Counted from the first letter of the stretch, positions 19,599 through 29,378 are shown. The stretch: DNA of 64,000 bases from Bremerella alba (GCF_013618625.1 NZ_JABRWO010000011.1:172796-236795), one strand, 5' to 3'. Program-made: numbers and translations. Notes: generated from the letters alone by a model not told the origin.

Positions 19599-19705
19599 AC
19601 TATCTTGGAGTGACCCTCGCACAAGAGTCCTCCAGGTGTGGCTGCTCCAATTAAGGCCTGACCAGGTTGCCGAATTTCCCCTTGCGAGGGTCGCTCTAAG
19701 ACAGT
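19599..19705 (-). ncRNA. ffs: SRP RNA, small bacterial type (promoter-proximal copy)
   Basis: Same structure as the copy at 19466: ACCTGGTCAGGCC, apical UUAAUU (a URRU-type UAAU loop is possible), GGAGCAGCC, with end pairing ACTGTCTT / AAGATAGT and GACCCTCGCA / TGCGAGGGTC. Outer-stem bases differ between the copies in a compensatory way, which supports a real RNA helix in both. The predicted length is about 107 nt. A good sigma-70 promoter lies just upstream. Confidence 0.9.
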
Positions 19706-19720
19706 CAGGGAAAACGAGTT

Positions 19721-19749
19721 ATGCTACCGGGAGAGCGGGCTGTTGTCAA
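19721..19749 (-). promoter_or_regulatory. Sigma-70-type promoter of the SRP RNA genes
   Basis: On the minus strand TTGACA (19749-19744), a 17-bp spacer and TAGCAT (19726-19721). Transcription would start near 19714, a few bases before the 5' stem of the first SRP RNA. Confidence 0.8.
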
Positions 19750-19964
19750 AGGGGGCTTGGGGTATGCCCCTAAATGGTTGCTTGGGATTTGCAAACCAAT
19801 ATTCAGAATAGTGAGATGTCAGCAATTACTGAGATGAAAGAAAATGATCGATTCTTGATATTCTCGCTGATTATCGATGAGTAGTTTCGGCTGCGTGATA
19901 AACAGATGGAAGAAGAAAAGGCGGCTGTGAATAAAAGCAACTATTGCACTCGTTCCTGCTGCGT

Positions 19965-20834
19965 CTAAACAAAGAACTTCGTTAATCGTTCTCCCAACCA
20001 TTGGCGAAACTCGGGCGTCGTAGGTGGGCAATGTTTGCAGTCGGGTAGAACATCGATTTCAGCGGTCGGCAACAGAGTACGCAAACGCTGCTCGATCAGT
20101 TTGCCTGGGAACGAGATATCCTCTTCTCCGACGATCGCGAGAACCGGCATCGGTAGATTCTTTAATTTCTCGTCTGTGGCGATTGGCGGAATTCGTGGAT
20201 CCATCTTTAGGTCGCGAATCGCGCAGCCGATGAAATTGCCCCAGTCATCGTCCCATGTTGATACTAGAGGGGACAACAGACGACGAAGATTGGCATCGTT
20301 GGGACTAAATTGATAGCGGATCATGGGCCAGGCCATTTTCATTAGGCCGGTCAAGTGAGAGCCATTGGCGATGCCCGCTGGTACCAAAAGCGCAAGATGC
20401 TTCACCCGTTCCGGCCTTTGGGAAGCCGTGGCTCGTGCGATATATCCTCCCCAACTGACTCCCAATAGATGGGCGGAATCTAAGCATAGGCCATCCATCA
20501 CATCGGCAGCCCAATCGGCGGACGAATCATCGGTTAAAGGAAGACGCATATCGAGCCCTCGGACTGAGTGTCCTGGCAAGTCGGGTGCGTAGACACGATA
20601 TTGGGTTAGCAATGGGCCTAGCTCGGCCAGAATAAATGAGGCCCCCGTCCGCATCGCATGCAATACGACCAGCGGTTGTCCATCTTCAGGGCCAGCGACC
20701 AGTACGTGATTTTCTCCATGACGCGTTGGTACGAAAACAGAATCCACAGGAGGAACCGTCTTCGCCAAGAATCGCTCGTACCACTGATCAAGGCGGTCGC
20801 GACCAGCTTCCGTCTTAAAAAGGCAAGATTTCAT
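19965..20834 (-). CDS. Alpha/beta hydrolase
   Basis: 289 residues with the alpha/beta-hydrolase pattern: oxyanion strand VVLHAMRTGAS, APDLPGHS, nucleophile elbow GVSWGG with S127, acid region VGEEDISFP and the C-terminal catalytic H in CKHCPPT. It is cytosolic with no signal peptide. Substrate unknown. It stands alone, and GGAG lies upstream of the start. Confidence 0.85.
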   Translation of the reverse strand: MKSCLFKTEAGRDRLDQWYERFLAKTVPPVDSVFVPTRHGENHVLVAGPEDGQPLVVLHAMRTGASFILAELGPLLTQYRVYAPDLPGHSVRGLDMRLPLTDDSSADWAADVMDGLCLDSAHLLGVSWGGYIARATASQRPERVKHLALLVPAGIANGSHLTGLMKMAWPMIRYQFSPNDANLRRLLSPLVSTWDDDWGNFIGCAIRDLKMDPRIPPIATDEKLKNLPMPVLAIVGEEDISFPGKLIEQRLRTLLPTAEIDVLPDCKHCPPTTPEFRQWLGERLTKFFV

Positions 20835-21233
20835 CGCTCACTCCAATTCCTTGGTATCCACCAAAGACATGCCACGAACACCGCCGTGATTCTCACGGGC
20901 GATCACGATTGTATCCAAGCAACGCAATGATGTGACTCAGAGGTTGTCGTTCCCCTTTCCGGCGATCTTTCAAGCCGATTTGTCGGAAGTGATTGCTCAA
21001 ATTCGAATATTTGCCCACGCAGGCCGCCGAGCCTTGGCCGCACACCGCTGCTTACCTAACAACCGACAGGCATCGGCCCAGCAGCGATCATCACCTTTCC
21101 ACGAGGCGCAATAGCGTTCCTCCTTCTATTTTGGCAAAATGTCGCCAAGCGAAGCAGGTGCCCAACTCGGTAGCGCCCAGGCAACCACTTCGCGAGATCA
21201 GGCAGACTGTCAGTATCCCAGGAGCAAGCCCCC
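20835..21233. other. Intergenic, nothing recognised
   Basis: 399 bp between divergent genes, expected to hold both promoters. No coding, RNA or repeat signature was found. Confidence 0.45.
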
Positions 21234-23492
21234 GTGTTCAGTAGTCCCTTGCGTCGTGCCCTCAAGCGTGGCCTTAAGCCAGGCGGTGATTTGGTAGAAG
21301 AGTTGCGCGGCCTCGATGATTATGTGATTAGTTCCAAGAACGATGCCCTGGCTGTCTGCCGTGCCCTGGAAACGTTACCGGGCGATCGATCGCAAAATAC
21401 CCGACATTTTTCGACGCCGCTGCACGAATTGACCGGGCTGTTTCAAGATGTTGACGGCAAGCAGTGCCCCGCGTTCGACGTGCTGTATGAAGAAGGGCTG
21501 CCGGAGCTGATACGGATCTTCGATGAAATCGTGGAGGACGCCTCGGAAGAAGAGATCGACGACCTGCTGTACGTCTTGAAGATTCTGGCCATGTATGGCT
21601 CGTTCGAGGGCGCGCAGAAGATTGTTGAGGCCGCCCAGATGGAGATCAACTGCGATGCTTATATGTGGCACGTCATTCTGTCGACCTTTTCCGAAGATCA
21701 CCCACAGCGCGACTTCGTTCTCAAGGCACTCAGCGATCCGCTGCCGTCGGGGTTTCTGGCGATCGGTCTGCTAGATAGCGCCAACGGGGCTGCGATCCAT
21801 GGCACTTTAGAAGAGCATCCGTTCGACTCGCCTGGGGGTACGCAGATGCTAACGCAATGGTTGCAAGATACCGACCCCGAGAAGTTCAGCTATGCCCACA
21901 GCGCGACGGCCGCGCTGCCGTTTATCAGCAACCCGGCACGCGACCAGCTTCTGGCTTTGGCCATGGATCACGCCGACTCGGGCGTGCAGTTGGAAGCTGC
22001 CTGGGCGGCTGGCAAGCTGGGCCGCGAGACCGGTTTGAAAGTGCTGGCTCAGTTTTGTCTGGACGTGAATCACAGCGACATGGCCCAGCGTTATCTGGAA
22101 GAGCTGGATCGAGCCGAATTGATTCCCAGCGATGCCCAGGACGAAGCGTTTCAAGCGAAGGCCGAGTTCTCGAACTGGCTGTCTCATCCCAATGAACTTG
22201 GCCGAGCGCCCGACTCGCTCGAGATAGTCGATCACCGGCAGATTGCCTGGCCGCCGGAGGGTCAGCCGCAGCCGATGTGGTTGATTCGTTATACGCTACA
22301 CGACGAAACGGGCCTCGAGGAGGACGACGTCGATTGCGGGCTGGTCGGCAGCATGACGTGGTGTTTCTTCTGCTACAAAATGGATCAACGCCCGCCTGAG
22401 GATGTCTATGCGATTCATGCTTACTGGGAAATGGAAAACGCCGAGCTGATCGACGAACACGAAGTGACCGATCCCAACGAGTACGCCGGAATGCTCAGCC
22501 AATGGACCGGCGATCCGCTCGAGGCCCCCACCATCACGCAGGTTACCGAGGTCTCGCCGAAGCTGAACATTCCTGCCCGGTTTGTGGCCGTGGCAACTGC
22601 CAAGCTCGCAGGTCAAGATGGCTGTGTTGTGCTCGATGGTCCGCGTAGCACCTGGTATCCGAAAGACGAGCAGCCGAACGAAACGATTGATAGTGTGCTT
22701 CTGAAGATCCACGTTGGCCATCAACTGCTAGGCTTCGAAAACGTGCCCAACCGGAAGAGCTACCTGAGGGACAAAGCACCCAGTCGGACGCCGGAAGAGT
22801 TTCTTGCTGCTTACGAGAAACTGCTCGACGTTGCGACCGATGCGAGTTCGCCTGACCAAAAGAAGCAGTTGGGAAGCCATAGCATGTTGGCCCGGCATTT
22901 CGAACGCTACATCGAGTTGTTGACCGATGCCAAGCAGGTCGAGCGAAACGCTGCCGTCATTGCAACGTACCAGCGGCTGCTGTTGGCGGCTCGTCAGGCA
23001 AGTGAAGAAGTTCAAGAAGAGGCGTTCGATTCGTTCGGCATTCTGGGCGAGGGTTTCGATGTGTACGTCGACGCTTTGAAAGCGGACAGCCGCGAGGCCG
23101 AGATCGTCGGCTTGATCGAAGCCTTCGAACCCCACTGGCAGCACAATCTGGGCTACGGCAGGCTGGGCCGCGCCGCTTTCCTGGCTGGTCACGGTGACAT
23201 CGCCGAGCCGTTCTTCGTCAAGATACGCGATGGCATGGAAAGCTATTACCGCTGCGAAGAGATGAGCATGCTGGCCGAAATCTGGTACAACCGCGGCGAC
23301 CAGACCGAAGCGCGCCAGCTGCTGATTAAATGCCTGACCAACACCCGCAAAGACTTCCAGGAAAGCGAATACCTTTCCGACCGAAAGATGTTCGCTGAAA
23401 GCTACCAATATCACCGCGCCACGTACCTGCGTTTGTTCACCGATGGGGAAGAAGATCTGGCCGCGCAGGAACTTCCGGTGGACTTAGGCTGA
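21234..23492 (+). CDS. HEAT-repeat-like protein of unknown function
   Basis: A 752-residue acidic soluble protein. GTG start with AGGAG 9 nt upstream. The first half is helical with HEAT-like patterns (ALPFISNPARDQLLALAMDHADSG, QLEAAWAAGKLG). The middle (about 340-440) is a beta-rich stretch with cysteines (CGLVGSMTWCFFCY). The C-terminal third is again helical and TPR-like (GHGDIAEPFFVKIRDG). There is no catalytic motif. It probably serves as a protein-interaction scaffold. Monocistronic. Confidence 0.75.
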   Translation: MFSSPLRRALKRGLKPGGDLVEELRGLDDYVISSKNDALAVCRALETLPGDRSQNTRHFSTPLHELTGLFQDVDGKQCPAFDVLYEEGLPELIRIFDEIVEDASEEEIDDLLYVLKILAMYGSFEGAQKIVEAAQMEINCDAYMWHVILSTFSEDHPQRDFVLKALSDPLPSGFLAIGLLDSANGAAIHGTLEEHPFDSPGGTQMLTQWLQDTDPEKFSYAHSATAALPFISNPARDQLLALAMDHADSGVQLEAAWAAGKLGRETGLKVLAQFCLDVNHSDMAQRYLEELDRAELIPSDAQDEAFQAKAEFSNWLSHPNELGRAPDSLEIVDHRQIAWPPEGQPQPMWLIRYTLHDETGLEEDDVDCGLVGSMTWCFFCYKMDQRPPEDVYAIHAYWEMENAELIDEHEVTDPNEYAGMLSQWTGDPLEAPTITQVTEVSPKLNIPARFVAVATAKLAGQDGCVVLDGPRSTWYPKDEQPNETIDSVLLKIHVGHQLLGFENVPNRKSYLRDKAPSRTPEEFLAAYEKLLDVATDASSPDQKKQLGSHSMLARHFERYIELLTDAKQVERNAAVIATYQRLLLAARQASEEVQEEAFDSFGILGEGFDVYVDALKADSREAEIVGLIEAFEPHWQHNLGYGRLGRAAFLAGHGDIAEPFFVKIRDGMESYYRCEEMSMLAEIWYNRGDQTEARQLLIKCLTNTRKDFQESEYLSDRKMFAESYQYHRATYLRLFTDGEEDLAAQELPVDLG

Positions 23493-23604
23493 GCCTGCGA
23501 GCACGGCAGACCGTCTGTTGATTTGCCGGCATACGGCAATTACCATGTTGCCGAACTCCCTTGAATCTCACCCTGCATCACCAATTTCCCACCAGAAGCC
23601 CCCC

Positions 23605-23790
23605 ATGGCCACATTTCTTCTCACGCTATTTCTTCTGATCTTCGGAACTGCCTGTTGCGGCCTTGGCGGCTTTGGGCTCTTGCAACACAGCCGGGGCCAG
23701 AAGTTTCTGCTTCCGCAAAAAGTGTGCATGGGTCTAACTTGGTTCGGTATTTTTACCATGGTGTTTGTCGCCACCCAGGCAGCTCGCTAA
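23605..23790 (+). CDS. Small two-TM membrane protein
   Basis: 61 residues from the internal ATG at 23605; a longer ORF has an unlikely polar extension. Two hydrophobic segments (ATFLLTLFLLIFGTA and LTWFGIFTMVFVA) flank a short basic loop. It follows the HEAT-like gene by about 110 bp. No family recognised. Confidence 0.5.
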   Translation: MATFLLTLFLLIFGTACCGLGGFGLLQHSRGQKFLLPQKVCMGLTWFGIFTMVFVATQAAR

Positions 23791-24261
23791 GGGACCGAAG
23801 TGCCCACGATAACGATGTCCTCTTACGGTGGATGTCGCAGGCACTAGCCGCTTGCGGCCAGTGGCCCATCGCGTTCTAGTTTCGCGTCTCTGGGGGCCAT
23901 TAGTGGTTGCTGATGTCCCGTCCTTCGACCGACCGTGTCCGCGTTGTGCCCCGGTTGATTTGCTGGCACAAGATGTTCGCGATGGTGGGCGCATGTACAC
24001 TACTGCTGTACACTAGGTCTTGCGTGATACGAAGAGTTTTCCAAGTCCGATCTGGCGATCGGCCGGTTTGCATCGAGACCGTGGACGATGCCTATTTTCT
24101 TCGACATAGGCAAAGCGTGGCTTGCTTCGAGGCAGTTCGTTCTTGAGGTGGGGGAAAGCTGCGCGCTCGTTCACAAGGAACCGCGGCGGGGATGCCGCGC
24201 TCGGCAAGGATGCCGGTTTGTTTTGATGCAACTTGCGAAACCGCTAGTGAAGGCACTCGTA
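23791..24261. other. Intergenic, possible diverged hairpin repeat
   Basis: 471 bp without a convincing gene. Around 23846-23895 there is AGCCGCTTG followed by GGCCAGTGGCCC and later TCTGGG, which looks like a degraded inverted copy of the double-hairpin repeat seen near rpoN. Confidence 0.35.
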
Positions 24262-24474
24262 ATGATCAGCACGCGAACGTCACCCAACCGGTGGATGGTG
24301 ATTGAACTCGAAGGAAAACCAGGCCAGGAAAACGCAAAAATTCTTATCTCAGGGATTTCTCAGAGGGTCGCCCAAAGCTATGCCCACGGGTACAACCAGC
24401 AAAATGCCGACGATAAAAGTCCGCTTGTCCGGGCAGTCATTTGCAGCTGCGCGGCCGCGACCGAGATGGTCTAA
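24262..24474 (+). CDS. Small hypothetical protein
   Basis: 70 residues from the ATG at 24262, which has AAGG 8-9 nt upstream. The sequence NRWMVIELEGKPGQENAKIL, then a mixed polar helix and CSC near the end, looks protein-like. No family known. It lies about 95 bp before pyrF on the same strand. Confidence 0.45.
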   Translation: MISTRTSPNRWMVIELEGKPGQENAKILISGISQRVAQSYAHGYNQQNADDKSPLVRAVICSCAAATEMV

Positions 24475-24569
24475 CCTGGCAAAGCTACCGGAGGGTCCCT
24501 TTCGTCATGCGGCCATCCGGTTTAACCTCTTAATTCTGGACTCGTTTTGAACACGAAAGGTAGCAGGAA

Positions 24570-25496
24570 ATGGCCAATTTCTCGGATCGACTTCGCGATG
24601 GCATCGTTGGCACGGCAGCCCCGGTCGTGGTGGGCTTAGACCCTCGGTTTGAATCGTTGCCGCAGCCCCTACTCGGCGAGCATCGCGGCACGCACGATCC
24701 CAAGGTCAAAGCAGGACTGTACCTGGTGTTCTGCCGCGATGTGATCGACGCCGTCTGTCAGCACGTGCCGGCCGTCAAACCGCAGTCGGCCTTCTTTGAA
24801 GAACTGGGCCCAGCCGGCATGATCGTGCTGGCCGAAGTGATTCAGTATGCTCGCGAGAAAGGCCTGTTGGTTATTCTCGACGCCAAGCGAAACGATATCG
24901 GCTCGACCGCAACCGCCTACGCCAAAGGGATGCTCGGCGCCAACAGCCCCTGGCAAGCCGACTGCCTGACGATCAGCCCTTACCTGGGCGACGACAGCCT
25001 GACCCCATTTGTCGAGACGGCCACCGCCAACGATGCCGGGTTGTTCTGCCTGGTGAAAACTTCCAACCCCGGCGGCAAGATGCTGCAAGACCTGGAGGTC
25101 GACGGCCAGCCTATCTATCGCCACGTCGGCGCGCACGTTGAAGCGCTGGCTAAGCAGACCATTGGCGAGTGCGGCCTGGGCGCCGTGGGCGCGGTCGTCG
25201 GCGCCACCTACCCCGACCAACTAACCGAGCTGCGCGAAGCGATGCCCAGCACATGGTTTCTGGTCCCTGGCTACGGCAGCCAAGGCGGCGGTGCAAAAGA
25301 CGTCGCCGGCGGTTTCAATGATGCCGGCCTGGGGGCGATCGTGAACAACTCGCGCGGCATCATCTTCGCCTACTCGCGCGAACCGTACGCATCGAAGTAC
25401 GAACCAACCCAATGGCAACGCGCCGTAGAAGACGCCACGCTCGAGATGATCGCCGACCTACAAGCCGAGACCTCGGCAGGAAAGCTGAAAGGGTAA
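24570..25496 (+). CDS. pyrF: Orotidine 5'-phosphate decarboxylase, type 2
   Basis: 308 residues, matching the longer type-2 OMPDC family. It converts OMP to UMP, the last step of de novo pyrimidine synthesis. The catalytic DAKRNDIGSTA motif starts at D104 with K106; the phosphate-binding end is seen in VPGYGSQGGGAKD and the later NNSRGI. The ATG follows an AGGA Shine-Dalgarno. No other pyrimidine gene is adjacent. Confidence 0.96.
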   Translation: MANFSDRLRDGIVGTAAPVVVGLDPRFESLPQPLLGEHRGTHDPKVKAGLYLVFCRDVIDAVCQHVPAVKPQSAFFEELGPAGMIVLAEVIQYAREKGLLVILDAKRNDIGSTATAYAKGMLGANSPWQADCLTISPYLGDDSLTPFVETATANDAGLFCLVKTSNPGGKMLQDLEVDGQPIYRHVGAHVEALAKQTIGECGLGAVGAVVGATYPDQLTELREAMPSTWFLVPGYGSQGGGAKDVAGGFNDAGLGAIVNNSRGIIFAYSREPYASKYEPTQWQRAVEDATLEMIADLQAETSAGKLKG

Positions 25497-25559
25497 AGCC
25501 TCTGCCACTGGCTGGGGTATCTCACGGCCGAAAGGATCAGAGCACGAACTGGTACGAAA

Positions 25560-26168
25560 TCAATACGCGAAAACGTCTGGGTAGCCGCCCAAATCCAGTT
25601 TCAATCTAGTGGGAATATGGTCACAGCACTTCTGAGCTAGCTCGAATAAATGCTCATTTCTAAGTTTCTCCAGCAGCTTCTTCTCTAGCAAGGGAAGGTA
25701 ATACACATCGGAAATAGCATATTCGAGTTGGTCGCCAGTCAGGTCTTCACTGGTCCAGTCGGACACCTGCATCTTTTTGGAAATGATGATATTACAATAG
25801 CAATCAAGTAGCTCTTTTAACGAATTCTTGTCTCCGGGGTGAGCTAGTTTCGCTAGGACTTTTGTACAGCTAATATTCATAGGACTACAAGTCCATCGAT
25901 TTGCAATGAAACGAAGGTCAAACATTGCATGGTGGAACAATTTGCGAGTTGAATCCATTTCAAGTAGTTCAATAAATCGAATCGGTATTACGCCGGAAGG
26001 CCGAAGCAGAATAGGTCCCGACTTCTCCGTGTAGAGCTGAATAAGTCCAATCTCTTCGGTACGCCAATCGAGTCCAGATGTCTCCGAATCACAAGCGACG
26101 ATTGTTTCCTGAGAAATAGCCTCAAAAACATCGGGATCCAAGTCTCCGTCACAAATACGAAACTCCAT
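25560..26168 (-). CDS. RNase D-like DEDDy 3'-5' exonuclease
   Basis: 202 residues, essentially only the exonuclease domain. Motif I is DSETSGL, motif II HHAMFDLRF and motif III YAISDVYYL with the DEDDy tyrosine. There is no HRDC domain, unlike full RNase D. It should degrade RNA or DNA from the 3' end using two metals. It lies 26 bp downstream of the 2-TM gene, in the same AT-richer patch, so the two are likely one operon acquired together. Confidence 0.85.
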   Translation of the reverse strand: MEFRICDGDLDPDVFEAISQETIVACDSETSGLDWRTEEIGLIQLYTEKSGPILLRPSGVIPIRFIELLEMDSTRKLFHHAMFDLRFIANRWTCSPMNISCTKVLAKLAHPGDKNSLKELLDCYCNIIISKKMQVSDWTSEDLTGDQLEYAISDVYYLPLLEKKLLEKLRNEHLFELAQKCCDHIPTRLKLDLGGYPDVFAY

Positions 26169-26194
26169 TGCCTTGTCTCTTTTCGCTGAACTTG

Positions 26195-26986
26195 CTATTC
26201 ATTCGTTTGCGTATGCTGAGATGCCTCCGAACTAATCCGATTCATTTCAGCAATCACATAATCATATAGATCACCTCCGTTCTTGACTACGATCGCCGGA
26301 ACGGGTTGTCTATCGCGGGCGTGATTATAGCTAGCGATGATCGCGATATTGTCAAATACGTAATAAGTTGCAAGCGGTGCGATTTCCTTCACAAAAAATA
26401 GCTGAAGACGTCCTTTGAGATTATTTTTCGGATCCATGGAGATGAAATCCTCCAACGAATCTTTTATGCGTTTAGAAGTTTCTTCTGCCGACACTCCGAA
26501 TCGACGCCCTAGTTCGGTCATGACAGCGTCGTCGTTAGGATCGGGTAGAAAGATACGCATTTCATTTCCTTCCTTTGACAAAAACTGCTTTATTAACTCC
26601 CGACAATTGTTCCGCCATGTCTGGCCGTAGGAAATGAAAAGGCTTACCCTGATGTGGTTTTGGAAAAAACTTTCCCAATCTAAGTCTCGAAACTTCATCG
26701 TGACATCGACAATCCCAGCGCGGCGAACGGACTCATCAATTCCGGCGAGAGAGTGCAACTCATCTGCGAACCTTCGCTTCGCGGCTAGTTCCCAGAAACC
26801 CGTAATGATTGCGGAAGCAACGATCGTACTGCCTAACGCATTTACAACTGCTAGAATCCAATCGTAACCACTCACAAGTTCTGAGATTATGAGCATTATT
26901 ACACCGACAGTAGCAATGCCGAATAGCTTCCACAAAAAAAGGTAAGTGTTTGACTCCCGTTTCTCAACATTCCGATTGGCGCTCAA
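26195..26986 (-). CDS. Two-TM protein with soluble PLD-like or sensor domain
   Basis: 263 residues starting at TTG 26986; no earlier ATG is available. Two N-terminal helices (LFGIATVGVIMLIISELV; ILAVVNALGSTIVASAIITG) are followed by a cytoplasmic domain of about 190 residues (RVSLFISYGQTWRN, MRIFLPDPNDDAVM, a late YYVFDNIAIIASYNH). The order of strands and helices recalls phospholipase-D-like sensor folds, but no HKD motif is present, so this is only a resemblance. It shows lower GC and different codon use from its neighbours. Possible membrane-associated effector with the downstream nuclease (inference). Confidence 0.7.
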   Translation of the reverse strand: MSANRNVEKRESNTYLFLWKLFGIATVGVIMLIISELVSGYDWILAVVNALGSTIVASAIITGFWELAAKRRFADELHSLAGIDESVRRAGIVDVTMKFRDLDWESFFQNHIRVSLFISYGQTWRNNCRELIKQFLSKEGNEMRIFLPDPNDDAVMTELGRRFGVSAEETSKRIKDSLEDFISMDPKNNLKGRLQLFFVKEIAPLATYYVFDNIAIIASYNHARDRQPVPAIVVKNGGDLYDYVIAEMNRISSEASQHTQTNE

Positions 26987-27296
26987 GGGAGAAAGTCCTC
27001 GTTGCAGAAGCTGTTAGGTGGATGGCAAACGACTTGTGAGTTGTGTATATCACGACACGGAGAAAAGTAAAGAAGTTAGTTGATATTATAAGTAGTTGGG
27101 CAAACGCCCTATGGGGTGGAGCATGTTGCGACATTAAATGTGAACCACGTGGCCGATCTCGCTTCGCTTGCTTATGAAGGCGAGTGCCACGAACCAGTTC
27201 CAATCAAGCAGATGATACGAATGACCATGCATAACACTGATAGTCGCACGTGTTCCGCTGCCGCCCAGGCAACCAACGACCACGCCGGCACGGGCA
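26987..27296. other. Intergenic, no feature recognised
   Basis: 310 bp. Its left 120 bp share the AT-rich character of the adjacent two-gene island and probably hold that operon's promoter. Confidence 0.4.
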
Positions 27297-28172
27297 TCAC
27301 CTCGCCGCTTGCGAGATCGCCGATTCGATCGAGTTCAAGAAGCGGAGCGTTTCTTGGGTGAACTCTTCTGGGGCGTCCTGGGGGACCCAGTGCGAGCAGT
27401 TTTTAATTGCGTGCAGTTTGGCGTCTGGCATGTCTTGTACCAGGCGTTTGGCGGTCGAGATCGGTTGCCATTGGTCGTCCTCGCCCCATAGCAGCAGCGT
27501 TGGTTGCGTTATCTTGTTCAGGCTTGCCGTGAGCGGCGTGGTGTGGTTGGTGTTCAAGCTAGACGCGTTTCGTACCAGGCTGACAATCCCGTCGGTTTGC
27601 AGGTAAGGGGTCATCACCCCGTCTTTGAATTCCTGGGTCCGTCGTTCCGGGCGAGACAAGCCCACCTCGAAGGTCTCTTCCAGCAGCTCTTTCATCTCCT
27701 CTGGCTTCATCTTGGCATTGCGCGGATGGGCCAGGGATAGCATCTCTTCGATCGGCCAGCTGTCGTAGGCAACGCTGTTGGAAAGCACCATCGAGCGCAC
27801 AAGTTCTGGCGAGCGATCGGCGAGAATCATCGCCACGCCTCCACCGATGTCGTGGGCTACGAAGTGCGCGCTGGCAACATCAAGGTGCCCGAGAAATTGT
27901 TCGATCATGTCGGCCTGAACTTCGATGGAACGATCAAAGTTATCGCGATGGTCGGAAAATCCATAGCCGATCATATCTGGGGCAATCACTCGATAATCCT
28001 TGGCCAGCTCGTCGATCATCTCGTGAAAGAGAAACGACCACGTCGGAATACCGTGCAGCAGCAACAGCGGCGGCCCGTCGCCCAGGTCGGTGTAGGCCAC
28101 CTCAACAGGTTCTCGCACGATGCCGGCCAGCGAAATGGTTTGTTGACGGTCGCGGAACGTTTCAATATTCAT
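27297..28172 (-). CDS. Haloalkane-dehalogenase-like alpha/beta hydrolase
   Basis: The ATG at 28172 has AAGGAG 7 nt upstream; a TTG one codon earlier is less likely. The oxyanion motif is LLHGIPTWSF. The nucleophile is aspartate, D108 in HDIGGG, as in haloalkane dehalogenases, fluoroacetate dehalogenases and epoxide hydrolases, not serine. The acid is in WGEDDQW and the histidine in SHWVPQDAPE. It may cleave carbon-halogen bonds or epoxides; the sequence alone does not decide which. No signal peptide. Monocistronic. Confidence 0.85.
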   Translation of the reverse strand: MNIETFRDRQQTISLAGIVREPVEVAYTDLGDGPPLLLLHGIPTWSFLFHEMIDELAKDYRVIAPDMIGYGFSDHRDNFDRSIEVQADMIEQFLGHLDVASAHFVAHDIGGGVAMILADRSPELVRSMVLSNSVAYDSWPIEEMLSLAHPRNAKMKPEEMKELLEETFEVGLSRPERRTQEFKDGVMTPYLQTDGIVSLVRNASSLNTNHTTPLTASLNKITQPTLLLWGEDDQWQPISTAKRLVQDMPDAKLHAIKNCSHWVPQDAPEEFTQETLRFLNSIESAISQAAR

Positions 28173-28568
28173 CAAGATTCTCCTTGGGGGGGATTCATAG
28201 TTCTGGGTTGAAGCAGCCAGCGCTTGCCTGGGGCGACAAGCTCAAGGGGTTCGTGTCCGATCGTTGCGGAAAGTTCCTACGAACACGTTCGGCTTCCTCT
28301 GCAGCGGCTTTCAAAGCACGCAGTCCGAACGATTAAGCAGCACACCGCGTGCCGCGCAGTTTTAAGGCGAACGTCGGCTTCTCGTAGGCAAATGGAATTA
28401 ACGTAAGAAGAGGCCTGACCGCAGATTACACCGATGAACGCGGGGTCGGTGAACGTGGTGTGGGTTGGCTGCTTGCTTTAAGCTTTGGTGAAACTTCTTA
28501 AAACCGGCATGACGCTTGCTGTATAGGGCCTGACCGGGCAGAAAGCCCCCCACCCACAAGGCAAACGC
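28173..28568. other. Intergenic, no feature recognised
   Basis: 396 bp between divergent genes; no ORF, repeat or RNA signature stands out. Confidence 0.4.
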
Positions 28569-29378
28569 ATGGATACGGCAGAAGACCAACTCGACGCAGA
28601 AGCACGCGATCAATTGCCATCGCCACGGCAGATCGAATCCAGCCCTTGGCTGAAGACTTGGGCCTATCGCGCAGCGTGGGTGGCCGGGGTGGCTGTGCTG
28701 GTGGTCGTCGCGGCGTGGCAGTGTTCTGATTGCTTTTCGCTCGACTATTTGGCCAGCCAAGAAGGCAATCTACGGTCCTTTCAATCCGATCACCCCTATC
28801 TGCTGTATGGTATAGTGTTTGTGGTCTACACGGTGGGTTTCGCCATCGGGTTGCCTTTGGCCGCGGTGATGACGATCGTTGTGGGTTGGTTCTTCGACTT
28901 CGTCCCAGCTTTGATTTTGTCTAGCATCGGGTCTACCGCCGGGGCCGTCCTGACGTTTCTTGCCAGCCGTTACTTTTTTCGCCGACGTATGCAACGTTGG
29001 CTCGATGGTACGATGGAAAAGTTTCAGACCGAGCTTTCCGACGGCGGGGCATTCTATCTGTTTATCTCGCGCCTGATCCCGCAAATTCCCTTCGTGCTGG
29101 TGAACCTGGTGATGGGGTTGTCGACCATCAAACTGAGAACGTTTTGGTGGGTCAGCCAGCTGAGCATGTTACCGGTGCTGATCGTCTTCGTCTGGATCGG
29201 TGGCTCGCTGCCGAGTCTGCAAACGATCGCCGACAAAGGGGTCACGTCGGTCATCTCGTGGCAACTGATGCTAGGGATCACGGCGATGGGCGTCATACCG
29301 CTGCTGATTCGCCTGGGGCTGAACTATTACCAGGCGTGCGGTCAAACGGAAGCCGAACAAGCCGAGCCGGCGCGGTAG
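28569..29378 (+). CDS. TVP38/TMEM64 (DedA/VTT) family membrane protein
   Basis: 269 residues. A polar N-terminus of about 35 residues precedes TM1. The VTT core is visible: GFAIGLPLAAVMTIVVGWFF, a re-entrant stretch GSTAGAVLTFLASRY, then SRLIPQIPFVLVNLVMGL, WVSQLSMLPVLIVFVWIG and a last TM. Family members are scramblase-like or lipid-handling inner-membrane proteins. Start ATG with AAGG 7 nt upstream. Its stop is adjacent to the convergent hydrolase stop. Confidence 0.88.
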   Translation: MDTAEDQLDAEARDQLPSPRQIESSPWLKTWAYRAAWVAGVAVLVVVAAWQCSDCFSLDYLASQEGNLRSFQSDHPYLLYGIVFVVYTVGFAIGLPLAAVMTIVVGWFFDFVPALILSSIGSTAGAVLTFLASRYFFRRRMQRWLDGTMEKFQTELSDGGAFYLFISRLIPQIPFVLVNLVMGLSTIKLRTFWWVSQLSMLPVLIVFVWIGGSLPSLQTIADKGVTSVISWQLMLGITAMGVIPLLIRLGLNYYQACGQTEAEQAEPAR

